Assembly: GCA_029261305.1 (NCBI GenBank)
Contig: JAJDBO010000061.1
Location: forward strand, 1-8,394
Direction: 5' to 3'
Length of the DNA: 8,394 bases
Source: Nitrospirales bacterium
Lineage (GTDB): Bacteria; Nitrospirota; Nitrospiria; Nitrospirales; UBA8639
Below are positions 1 through 4,738 of the stretch, one piece after another. The first letter of the stretch is position 1. The number at the start of each line of letters is the position of its first letter. Under the pieces are notes generated by a model. The model had not been told where the DNA came from, ran no database searches, and worked only from the letters and a program-made list of their open reading frames with translations. The position numbers were made by a program, and so were the translations under genes.

Positions 1-760
1 TGATCAGCGACCATGCAAAGGTCAACGAATTGCCATCCACATCACTGGAGCCACCGCCATTCAGGGTGACCGTATCCGTGACAAAGACGGATTGATCCGG
101 GCCGGCATCGGCCACCGGTGGTGAGTTGTCCGTGGAAATCGTCACCGTATCCGGGGCACTATCATCCGTGCCATCATTGACAATGAGTTGCACGACATAC
201 GTGCCAAAGGAATCTGCGACAAAGGTGGGCATGACCGCGGTCGGATCTGACAGGGTCGCCGGACTGCCACTGGGCTTGGTCATGATCGACCACGCAAACG
301 TCAGCAGATCGCCATCGCCATCACTGGAGTTACTGCCATTGAGGGTGACCGGATCACCCGTCAAGATGGTTTGGTTCGGTCCAGCATCAGCCACGGGAAT
401 CGTATTGGGCGGAGGCACGCAGGGATTGGGGCCTGTCGGGAATCCCGTCTGCCCATAGCTGCCTACCACAGCAAGATAATCCGCGATAGTGATCATATTA
501 GCGGGAGCCGCCGCATCAGCACAGCCACATTCAGGACGGGCATTCAGATCAGCGCCAAAACAACTCAGGACCTGCGACAGGTCTTGGCCATCCACCTGGC
601 CATCATCATTGATGTCGGGATCGGAGACCAGGGCGTGCGCGAGGCTCGGCAGCCCCGCACCGGATAAGCCGAGCGCGAGCACCACGACCATGAGTCCTTG
701 GGTCCACCGACTACTTGCGATTCGGTAGTCTGTGGTGTGGTGAGTCGTGGTTGGTCTCAT
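1..760 (-). CDS. Secreted dockerin-like / PKD-repeat protein, N-terminal part (truncated by window edge)
   Basis: The reading frame is open on the minus strand from ATG at 760 to the left edge (253 codons visible, no stop), so the protein continues outside. AGGAG lies 6 nt upstream of the ATG and fixes the start. Residues 1-43 are an export signal: an Arg/His-containing start, a hydrophobic core around 23-36 (MVVVLALGLSGAG) and an AHA-type cleavage site near 41-43. Residues 47-69 contain a dockerin/EF-hand calcium loop (D49, N51, D53, D57, D60). A second, degenerate helix follows (ADYLAVVGSYG, ~93-103). Four cysteines (67, 78, 80, 114) may form disulfides. From ~122 come PKD/REJ-type Ig-fold repeats beginning VADAG at 123 and 216, a 93-residue period, each with TLNG, SSD and LTFAWS. 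These features are seen directly. The family knowledge is that such proteins are surface or extracellular. The ligand, and whether any cohesin partner exists, are unknown. An enzymatic domain could lie further downstream. Confidence 0.88.
   Translation of the reverse strand, partial: MRPTTTHHTTDYRIASSRWTQGLMVVVLALGLSGAGLPSLAHALVSDPDINDDGQVDGQDLSQVLSCFGADLNARPECGCADAAAPANMITIADYLAVVGSYGQTGFPTGPNPCVPPPNTIPVADAGPNQTILTGDPVTLNGSNSSDGDGDLLTFAWSIMTKPSGSPATLSDPTAVMPTFVADSFGTYVVQLIVNDGTDDSAPDTVTISTDNSPPVADAGPDQSVFVTDTVTLNGGGSSDVDGNSLTFAWSLI
2..392 (-). repeat. Coding tandem repeat, ~279 bp unit (PKD-type domains)
   Basis: Two successive copies of a ~93-codon unit lie within the dockerin/PKD gene. 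The first runs from about 394 down to 116 and the second begins near 115 and is cut by the window edge. Both open with the protein string VADAGP and share TLNG, SSD and LTFAWS at matching positions. The DNA is also similar (for example the GGCTCCAGTGATG-like segment). Further copies are likely beyond the edge. This is inference from the repeated unit, since only one complete copy and the start of another are visible. Confidence 0.7.
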
Positions 761-798
761 GGTGTCTCCTCGTGACTGACCCTCAGGTCGTCGGGTGA

Positions 799-827
799 AA
801 TATGAAAAGTCCGTGTACATGTTTCAA
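799..827 (-). promoter_or_regulatory. Candidate sigma70-type promoter for the dockerin/PKD gene
   Basis: Reading the minus strand, TTGAAA (827-822, 5 of 6 to consensus) is separated by exactly 17 nt from CATATT (804-799, 4 of 6). A start near 792 would give a leader of about 30 nt containing the AGGAG ribosome site. Spacing and position fit well, but the -10 match is modest. Confidence 0.42.
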
Positions 828-948
828 TACAATCAGGACGCCCGTACATTCGGCAATCCTTCATTGTCACTATCTCTACATTATGTATGTTGATCCTCAA
901 TGGTTTTAATTAGGCTCGATTATGCCAGGGGCTTTCGCTGAAGGGCTA

Positions 949-964
949 CCCCTCGTTCGAGGGG
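949..964. repeat. Perfect 7-bp inverted repeat (CCCCTCG/CGAGGGG)
   Basis: CCCCTCG at 949-955 and its exact complement CGAGGGG at 958-964 are separated by TT. No T-run follows on either strand, so this is not a simple terminator. It sits 4 nt from a second, unrelated inverted repeat, which suggests protein-binding sites or a structured RNA element. Confidence 0.6.
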
Positions 965-967
965 GGA

Positions 968-987
968 CGTACGTCAAATGACGTACG
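968..987. repeat. Perfect 9-bp inverted repeat (CGTACGTCA/TGACGTACG)
   Basis: CGTACGTCA at 968-976 and TGACGTACG at 979-987 flank an AA spacer. The 20-bp symmetrical site looks like an operator for a dimeric regulator. It lies about 145 bp upstream of the candidate -35 of the minus-strand dockerin/PKD gene, an activator-like distance. The cognate regulator cannot be named from the window. Confidence 0.6.
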
Positions 988-1214
988 AGGTGTGGTCTTA
1001 GGCAGATCGTATGAAGGAAGGATCAACAAGACAGGGGATGGAACAGTCGGTAACGGATACGGTCGACACCAGTGGACACGGGAGTGGAGAAAGGGTCAGG
1101 ACATAACTGGGGGGACACCGCCGCCGATGGATGGGCTATTTCCCTATGTACCAAACATGAGTATCGCTGGTTTGTTCTTGAGCAACTAATGCTTGAAGTC
1201 AATATCGACAGATC

Positions 1215-2132
1215 CTAATGCATGGAATGAGGCCGCGAGCTTCGTCGAATGACGATTATTCGGCCGAGAAGATCTTCGGGAGGATTTACCGCTGGCTCGA
1301 TTAAATCTATGCGAGACCCCACGCCTTGAAGCAAGCGAAGGCCTTGGGAAGTTTGGACGAAGCCTTTGGCGCGGAGAGCTTGATGGGATTGAACCTGCTG
1401 AATGATGGTGTCGGGATCAACTCCGGATGGGATGTTGATTTCTTCGGATTCAAACGTTTCATGAGTATGGGGTTCATGGGTATTGGCCGTTCGCTTCGCT
1501 TTGGATTGAGAACTTGGCGTAAAAAATACTTCGGCGGCCACGCTTGCATTCGTGGCTCCAATAATCGGCGTACCTGGGGCCATGACCTCTAACTGCTTTT
1601 CAATGTCTTTGATTTGCCCGGGAGGGATAAGGTCGATTTTATTGAGAATTAATAAATCGGCCGATGACACCTGTTGTTCGAAGGTTCCCTCAAGATCTCT
1701 CCCTTCTGCCACTTGTTCGGCATTCACCACCACGACCGCGATACTTTCATTGACCCAATCCGACACAGGCTCCCGCCAAAAATTAATGAGTGTGTCAAAG
1801 GGGAGCGCCACACCTGACGTTTCTACGAGTATACGATCAGGTCGAACCTCTTCCCATAATTGTTGCATCGTCGTCACCAACTCATCAGACAATTTGCAAC
1901 AGACACAACCGCCTTCAAGTTCCACATACCTATTCGAGCCTTGAGTGCCAAGTAACGCTTGATCAATCCCTAGGGCTCCGAACTCATTGGACACCACCGC
2001 TAATCGCAACCCTTGCCGTTGGGCATCTTTGAGCAGATGTTGCACGAGAGTCGTTTTACCTGCACCCAAAAACCCTGAAATCACAAGTGCCGGAATTCCA
2101 GTTAGTGGATGAGTCGTTGGCTGGTTGTTCAT
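1215..2132 (-). CDS. G3E-family GTPase, CobW/COG0523 (metal chaperone type)
   Basis: This 305-residue protein has the full G3E motif set. The P-loop GFLGAGKTT is at 20-28, the switch region VVSNEFG at 46-52, GGCVCC with the metal-binding CxCC at 76-79, ETSG at 104-107, and the base-specificity NKID at 164-167. The C-terminal third (about 235-303) matches a CobW_C-type domain. A linker at 219-225 reads HEPHTHE, a His-rich metal loop typical of the family. Known relatives are GTPases that deliver Zn, Co or Ni to client proteins in the cytoplasm, and the metal here cannot be decided. The start ATG at 2132 precedes the conserved region by a normal distance, but its ribosome site is weak (AGGGA about 15 nt upstream). 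It follows the SIMPL gene by 68 bp and may be co-transcribed with it. Confidence 0.93.
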   Translation of the reverse strand: MNNQPTTHPLTGIPALVISGFLGAGKTTLVQHLLKDAQRQGLRLAVVSNEFGALGIDQALLGTQGSNRYVELEGGCVCCKLSDELVTTMQQLWEEVRPDRILVETSGVALPFDTLINFWREPVSDWVNESIAVVVVNAEQVAEGRDLEGTFEQQVSSADLLILNKIDLIPPGQIKDIEKQLEVMAPGTPIIGATNASVAAEVFFTPSSQSKAKRTANTHEPHTHETFESEEINIPSGVDPDTIIQQVQSHQALRAKGFVQTSQGLRLLQGVGSRIDLIEPAVNPPEDLLGRIIVIRRSSRPHSMH

Positions 2133-2177
2133 TTAAAACCGTTGGTTCCCTAAATTTGAATATCGAAAAGCGAATGA

Positions 2178-2196
2178 TTCAAGATATGATCTTGAA
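2178..2196. repeat. 8-bp inverted repeat between SIMPL and CobW-family genes
   Basis: TTCAAGAT at 2178-2185 and ATCTTGAA at 2189-2196 are exact complements with a 3-nt loop, beginning 5 nt after the SIMPL stop codon. On the minus strand it is followed by TCATTCGCTTTTCG, with only a broken T-run. It could be a weak terminator or attenuator, an mRNA processing/stabilising hairpin, or an operator for separate control of the CobW-family gene. Confidence 0.55.
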
Positions 2197-2200
2197 GAGA

Positions 2201-3028
2201 TTATGGAATATCCGTCATTCCTGCACTGGACCCAATTTCATACAACAAAGAAACTTGTGCTTCGATGTTAATTTCACCAGGCGACATGGGTACGGAAGAT
2301 TCCGCAGCACCATCTGCCATGAGCATATTGGCTTTCGCGAATGATCGCCGAGGTGCGGGCACGTGCGACCCACCTTCTTGGACCGTCAGTAGTTTCACCA
2401 GCTGAACATCTAAGGCTTGGGCCAAGGTTCGTGCCTTTTCTTTGGCTTTCTTCGCGGCCTGGGCTAAGGCTTGAAGATACACAGGATGCCGATCACGTAC
2501 GATCCATTGGATTCCATTAAAATGATTCGCTCCTGCTGTTAAAGCCCGGTCGGCCACGGACCCCACCTTATCCAGGTCTCGAACTTCGACCTTCAACCCA
2601 TTCCGCGCGGTATACCCAAGGATTTTGGGTGACTCATGCTTGATGGGCTCATTCGGTCGTCGACGAGGTCGGGGAGCATATTTCGGCGTGACATCAAATG
2701 AGGTCGTTTGAATGCGCTCTTTGGGAATACCCAGACCAATAAGCGCTGCCATCACCCGATGCATACGATCCCGATTGTCACTCACCACTTGTTCAAATGT
2801 TTCGCCCGCAGTTTCCACGGAAAAATTCACAATCGCCGTATCGGGGGACAATTGAATCACCCCTCGGGCCGAGACATTCATGGTCGATGGGTCAACTTTT
2901 TCATCATGGGCCCAGGCGGGAAAAGTCCAAAAAACTAAAAATAGATTGGCCAATAGAATTCCTGACAAAAACTTTCCCACAAAAACAACATGAGATTTTT
3001 TTTGAATATCCGAATTGAAATTCGTCAT
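2201..3028 (-). CDS. Periplasmic SIMPL-domain (DUF541) protein
   Basis: This is a 275-residue SIMPL/DUF541 family protein. ATG at 3028 is chosen over the GTG nine bases upstream because AGGGG sits 8 nt before the ATG and the upstream GTG would overlap that ribosome site. Residues 1-40 form a signal peptide (FLSGILLANLFLVFWTF core, AWA cleavage before HDE), so the mature form is exported. The mature part opens with the family-typical 'MNVSARGVIQLSPDTAIVNFSVET' region (about 50-73). It continues with RIQTTSFDVTPKY (~105-117), LGYTARNGLKVEVRDL (~137-152) and the A/K-rich helix QALAQAAKKAKEKARTLA (~176-193). The last strand is INIEAQVSLLYEI. An Arg/Pro-rich insertion PRPRRRPNEP lies at about 119-128. 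Relatives are oligomeric cell-envelope proteins, some linked to oxidative stress; the exact role is unclear. Confidence 0.92.
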   Translation of the reverse strand: MTNFNSDIQKKSHVVFVGKFLSGILLANLFLVFWTFPAWAHDEKVDPSTMNVSARGVIQLSPDTAIVNFSVETAGETFEQVVSDNRDRMHRVMAALIGLGIPKERIQTTSFDVTPKYAPRPRRRPNEPIKHESPKILGYTARNGLKVEVRDLDKVGSVADRALTAGANHFNGIQWIVRDRHPVYLQALAQAAKKAKEKARTLAQALDVQLVKLLTVQEGGSHVPAPRRSFAKANMLMADGAAESSVPMSPGEINIEAQVSLLYEIGSSAGMTDIP

Positions 3029-3140
3029 TATTATCACCCCTCTTGAGCCATTTAACCCAAAGCCAATTAAGAATACAATCGGATTTTACCAATTACCCTA
3101 TTCATAAAAATTGCGCAGATGAATGAATTCTAACATAAGT

Positions 3141-3169
3141 ATTATATTGCCGTTTGAAAAAGTTTACAG
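3141..3169 (-). promoter_or_regulatory. Candidate promoter for the SIMPL-CobW unit
   Basis: On the minus strand a perfect TATAAT lies at 3146-3141. A weak CTGTAA at 3169-3164, 17 nt away, could be the -35. It falls between the terminator of the preceding gene (ending near 3193) and the SIMPL start, where a new transcription unit must begin. The leader would be about 105 nt and is A+T-rich. The -35 match is poor, so activation may be needed. Confidence 0.42.
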
Positions 3170-3192
3170 GCTACTTCTTTTTGCACACACTC

Positions 3193-3227
3193 AAAAAAGA
3201 GGCGGGCAAAAAAGTTCTTTGCCCGCC
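3193..3227 (-). terminator. Rho-independent terminator of the DUF1566 gene
   Basis: A perfect 10-bp stem, GGCGGGCAAA at 3201-3210 with TTTGCCCGCC at 3218-3227, has a 7-nt loop. On the minus strand it runs directly into TCTTTTTTG (3200-3192). It begins about 55 bp after the DUF1566 stop. The T-tract exists only in the minus direction, so it closes the DUF1566 transcript and insulates the downstream SIMPL gene. Confidence 0.92.
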
Positions 3228-3282
3228 AAATAGTTCGTCACCAAATTAAGATTAAACAAACTCCAATGTTCTCTGTTGGCCA

Positions 3283-3819
3283 TCAATAGGTATCTGGTCC
3301 AGCTGCAGAACCTCTTACACACCAAACAGATTTTTCAGTACTTTTTCCGGCCACACCAATACTCCCATTGTAGAAATGTACTACCCATGCATTATTAACA
3401 GGATTATCGATTTGAGAGCTTCCTGTCCAATGATCAGGCGAAACGGGTACATTACTAAAAGGATGCCCAGAAGGTAGTATGGGTGGTGTCACAACGGTTA
3501 AATCCAAAAGACTAGCCAATTCATTGTGCATTGGCAAACGCCAACCCTTTCGTCCTGCGATAGACAAACCAACACAATGATTGCGGGCATCATTCCACGA
3601 TCGAGAAGCTGCATTTGGACTCTGCTCCCAGACCAGCTGTGTCTCTCGATCTAATACAGCCTCATCGTTGAAAGCTGAAAGAACCTGGAATCGAAACGCC
3701 CCATCAATTTTCTTATCCCACGCCCCAATGTCTAGGGCTTCCGCTGTCCCAATGCCTAATGCTACGAAAACTATGACCGATCCAACAATCCCAAAAGTTA
3801 CAGAATTCAATTTTGGCAT
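3283..3819 (-). CDS. Secreted DUF1566 (Lcl C-terminal-like) domain protein
   Basis: The protein has 178 residues. AGGAG at 3830-3826 lies 6 nt before ATG 3819 and fixes the start. An N-terminal hydrophobic stretch (about 8-25, ending GTAEA) is a likely signal peptide. One DUF1566 domain fills residues about 40-170. Its landmarks are VLDRETQLVWEQ (55-66), the ARNHC segment with C82, GRKGWRLPMHNEL (89-101), LPSGHPF (115-121), HWTGSS (130-135), AWVVHFYNG (144-152) and VWCVRG (165-170). C82 and C167 are the conserved pair and probably form a disulfide after export. DUF1566 proteins are related to the C-type-lectin-like fold and occur in many paralogues in environmental bacteria; the ligand is unknown. 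It is monocistronic, with a leader upstream and its own terminator. Confidence 0.9.
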   Translation of the reverse strand: MPKLNSVTFGIVGSVIVFVALGIGTAEALDIGAWDKKIDGAFRFQVLSAFNDEAVLDRETQLVWEQSPNAASRSWNDARNHCVGLSIAGRKGWRLPMHNELASLLDLTVVTPPILPSGHPFSNVPVSPDHWTGSSQIDNPVNNAWVVHFYNGSIGVAGKSTEKSVWCVRGSAAGPDTY

Positions 3820-3881
3820 AACTTTCTCCTTTATACATAGATGAGTGACTGAACCACCTTCGCGGGAATGCTACACCCAGA

Positions 3882-3920
3882 ATGTACTTTTCTCAGCACA
3901 CTTTCTTGTACATGAGAAAA
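3882..3920 (-). promoter_or_regulatory. Two overlapping alternative stems in the DUF1566 leader
   Basis: ATGTAC (3882-3887) is complementary to GTACAT (3908-3913). TTTTCTCA (3888-3895) is complementary to TGAGAAAA (3913-3920). The four arms are interleaved, so both pairings can hardly form together in one RNA. This could be a two-state leader between the 7-codon ORF at 3932-3955 and the DUF1566 start. A+T-rich DNA gives such matches by chance fairly often. Confidence 0.35.
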
Positions 3921-3931
3921 CACACAATGCG

Positions 3932-3955
3932 TTACGAATCCCGAATTACTACCAT
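3932..3955 (-). CDS. Possible 7-codon leader ORF (MVVIRDS) upstream of DUF1566
   Basis: On the minus strand ATG at 3955 is followed by seven sense codons and TAA at 3934-3932. An unusually strong Shine-Dalgarno run (AAGGAGGGGG, 3971-3962) ends within about 9 nt of it. It lies about 110 nt before the DUF1566 start. Strong ribosome binding before a tiny frame suggests a leader peptide or a ribosome stand-by site. No repeated regulatory codons are visible, so an amino-acid attenuator is not supported. It could also be a chance purine run. Confidence 0.3.
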   Translation of the reverse strand: MVVIRDS

Positions 3956-4003
3956 TGTTTACCCCCTCCTTTCTTTTCTGTAGTTTTGGCACACGACACC
4001 ATT

Positions 4004-4033
4004 TTTACGAAGCAAAGTTTATGCCACTAAAAT
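4004..4033 (+). promoter_or_regulatory. Candidate promoter for the small-protein unit
   Basis: TTTACG at 4004-4009 (4 of 6) and TAAAAT at 4028-4033 (5 of 6) are 18 nt apart. Transcription would begin near 4040 and cover both the 40-codon gene at 4106 and the zinc-ribbon gene. The region is A+T-rich, so chance matches are common. Confidence 0.38.
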
Positions 4034-4059
4034 TAAAAACTAGAGGGCAGGAGAGATGG

Positions 4060-4069
4060 CGCAATTGCG
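4060..4069. repeat. 10-bp perfect palindrome CGCAATTGCG
   Basis: This self-complementary 10-mer lies about 20 nt downstream of the predicted transcription start and about 37 nt before the 40-codon gene. It also falls inside a 7-codon frame (ATG 4056 to TAA 4079) whose AGGAG is only 2 nt from the ATG, too close for normal initiation. It could be an operator for the small-protein unit. Confidence 0.4.
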
Positions 4070-4105
4070 TTGTAAATAAACAATAATCAAAGAGGAGGGA
4101 AATAA

Positions 4106-4228
4106 ATGGGGGCAAACAGTGGTGTAGGAAAAGGGTATAACACTGTATCCATGCACATACACGACGTATCTGATTTGATACAGCCCCTTAGAGGTGGAAA
4201 AATACCGGTGAGTAAAGACAAATTTTGA
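4106..4228 (+). CDS. Small protein of unknown function, 40 aa
   Basis: ATG at 4106 is preceded by AGAGGAGGG (4091-4099) with a 6-7 nt gap, one of the best ribosome sites in the window. The frame runs 40 codons to TGA at 4226. The peptide is hydrophilic: Gly/Ser-rich at the start (MGANSGVGKG), then MHIHDVSDLIQPLRGG (16-31) and a basic end (KIPVSKDKF). It has no signal peptide, membrane segment or cysteine, and I do not recognise a family. It lies just upstream of the zinc-ribbon gene on the same strand and behind the same candidate promoter, so the two may be co-transcribed. The evidence is the ribosome site, the context and an uninterrupted frame; lack of a recognised homologue keeps confidence moderate. 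The alternative is a chance frame or a leader peptide. Confidence 0.5.
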   Translation: MGANSGVGKGYNTVSMHIHDVSDLIQPLRGGKIPVSKDKF

Positions 4229-4313
4229 GGGGAACAAAGAAGAGTGTAATAAATTGATAAGAAGTAAGAAGGTATTCTTGACAGAACCGTATTGGCCTTT
4301 GCACAATGCCCTT

Positions 4314-4490
4314 ATGGATCATTCGACAGTTAAATCTTCAGAAGCCTCATTAACTGAGGACCAACTCCCCGACCGGCAATGCGCTTGGTGCAAGATTAAC
4401 ATGCAGAAGCGCCTGGTCGGTGAAGACCGCTTTATTCATTACACATGTCCAGCCTGTATTTTTCAACATACCTCGAAGCGTGAAGCGTAA
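4314..4490 (+). CDS. Small zinc-ribbon-like protein, ~58 aa
   Basis: The core carries two CxxC knuckles, CAWC (23-26) and CPAC (45-48), 18 residues apart, as in zinc-ribbon folds. A basic KINMQKRLVGEDRF segment lies between them and a basic tail ends TSKREA. ATG 4314 is the conservative start but has no Shine-Dalgarno. An in-frame TTG at 4278 has AAGG 5 nt upstream and would give 70 residues, and a further TTG lies at 4254. Such short ribbons often bind nucleic acid or act as protein adaptors; no specific function can be assigned. It follows the 40-codon gene by 85 bp from this ATG (49 bp from TTG 4278). The frame ends at TAA 4488-4490 and converges on the TraB-family gene. Confidence 0.68.
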   Translation: MDHSTVKSSEASLTEDQLPDRQCAWCKINMQKRLVGEDRFIHYTCPACIFQHTSKREA

Positions 4491-4517
4491 CACATTCAAG
4501 CATTCTTCACCCTTTTT
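4480..4517 (+). terminator. Weak candidate terminator after the zinc-ribbon gene
   Basis: GTGAAG at 4480-4485 pairs with CTTCAC at 4505-4510 and is followed by CCTTTTTG. The stem is only 6 bp with a 19-nt loop and overlaps the end of the coding region, so this is a weak candidate. Confidence 0.25.
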
Positions 4518-4529
4518 GAATCGCCAATA

Positions 4530-4738
4530 CCACTCCAACCGGGATGTTCAAATTGGTCGTCCAGCAAGGCCGCAGGGATTTTGGCGAGCGGAGCGTACAC
4601 CAGTACCTGAGCGCAAACGCCGAAAAGAGCGGCAAGTCGGTGAGCCCGAAGGTCCGACAAGATTCCAACTACTTGCCTGTGCGAGCCGCTTCGGCAAAGC
4701 CAGGGAACGCCGCTGGCGGGCAATTTCAACATTCTGCC
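4530..4738. repeat. Structured G+C-rich non-coding block, possible interspersed repeat copy
   Basis: Between the convergent zinc-ribbon and TraB-family genes lies a block clearly richer in G+C than the A+T-rich DNA at 3900-4480. It is open in several frames on both strands at once, none with a ribosome site or a recognisable protein. It is rich in small dyads: GCCG-CTT-CGGC at 4685-4695, GCCAG/CTGGC in the following 25 bases, GTAC-ACCA-GTAC near 4596-4607, and GCCG/CGGC around 4620-4635. Its wording resembles a recurrent intergenic element I recall from environmental genomes, where it produces spurious annotated peptides, but I cannot confirm this here. It could instead be a decayed gene or a structured RNA. 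Confidence 0.4.

Larger units (their letters stand above)
771..1214. other. Gene-free intergenic region between dockerin/PKD and CobW-family genes
   Basis: No convincing gene is present. A 31-codon plus-strand frame from ATG at 1011 to TAA at 1106 has no proper ribosome site and low-complexity content. A longer GTG-started frame at 992-1189 does not look like protein. The stretch does hold the candidate dockerin promoter and two tight inverted repeats at 949-987. It is also the 3' flank of the CobW-family gene (stop at 1215), but I see no hairpin plus T-tract terminator there. Confidence 0.6.

Noticed and set aside
126..728. Plus-strand open frames of 79-110 codons
   Set aside because: They are shadows of the minus-strand dockerin/PKD gene, which has a ribosome site, signal peptide and domain motifs; the plus frames have none.
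992..1189. 65-codon plus-strand frame starting at GTG
   Set aside because: No Shine-Dalgarno, low-complexity peptide and no recognisable fold. It lies beside a dyad-rich regulatory stretch.
2178..2196. Intrinsic terminator between SIMPL and the CobW-family gene
   Set aside because: The stem is A+T-rich and the T-run after it is broken, so it is reported only as an inverted repeat.
3985..4005. Sigma54-like TTGGCAC motif before the small-protein unit
   Set aside because: The GC expected 10 nt after the GG is CA here, so the -12 element is missing.
4040..4306. 88-codon minus-strand frame
   Set aside because: Antisense to the better-supported 40-codon gene and its leader, with an aromatic, A+T-driven composition typical of chance frames.
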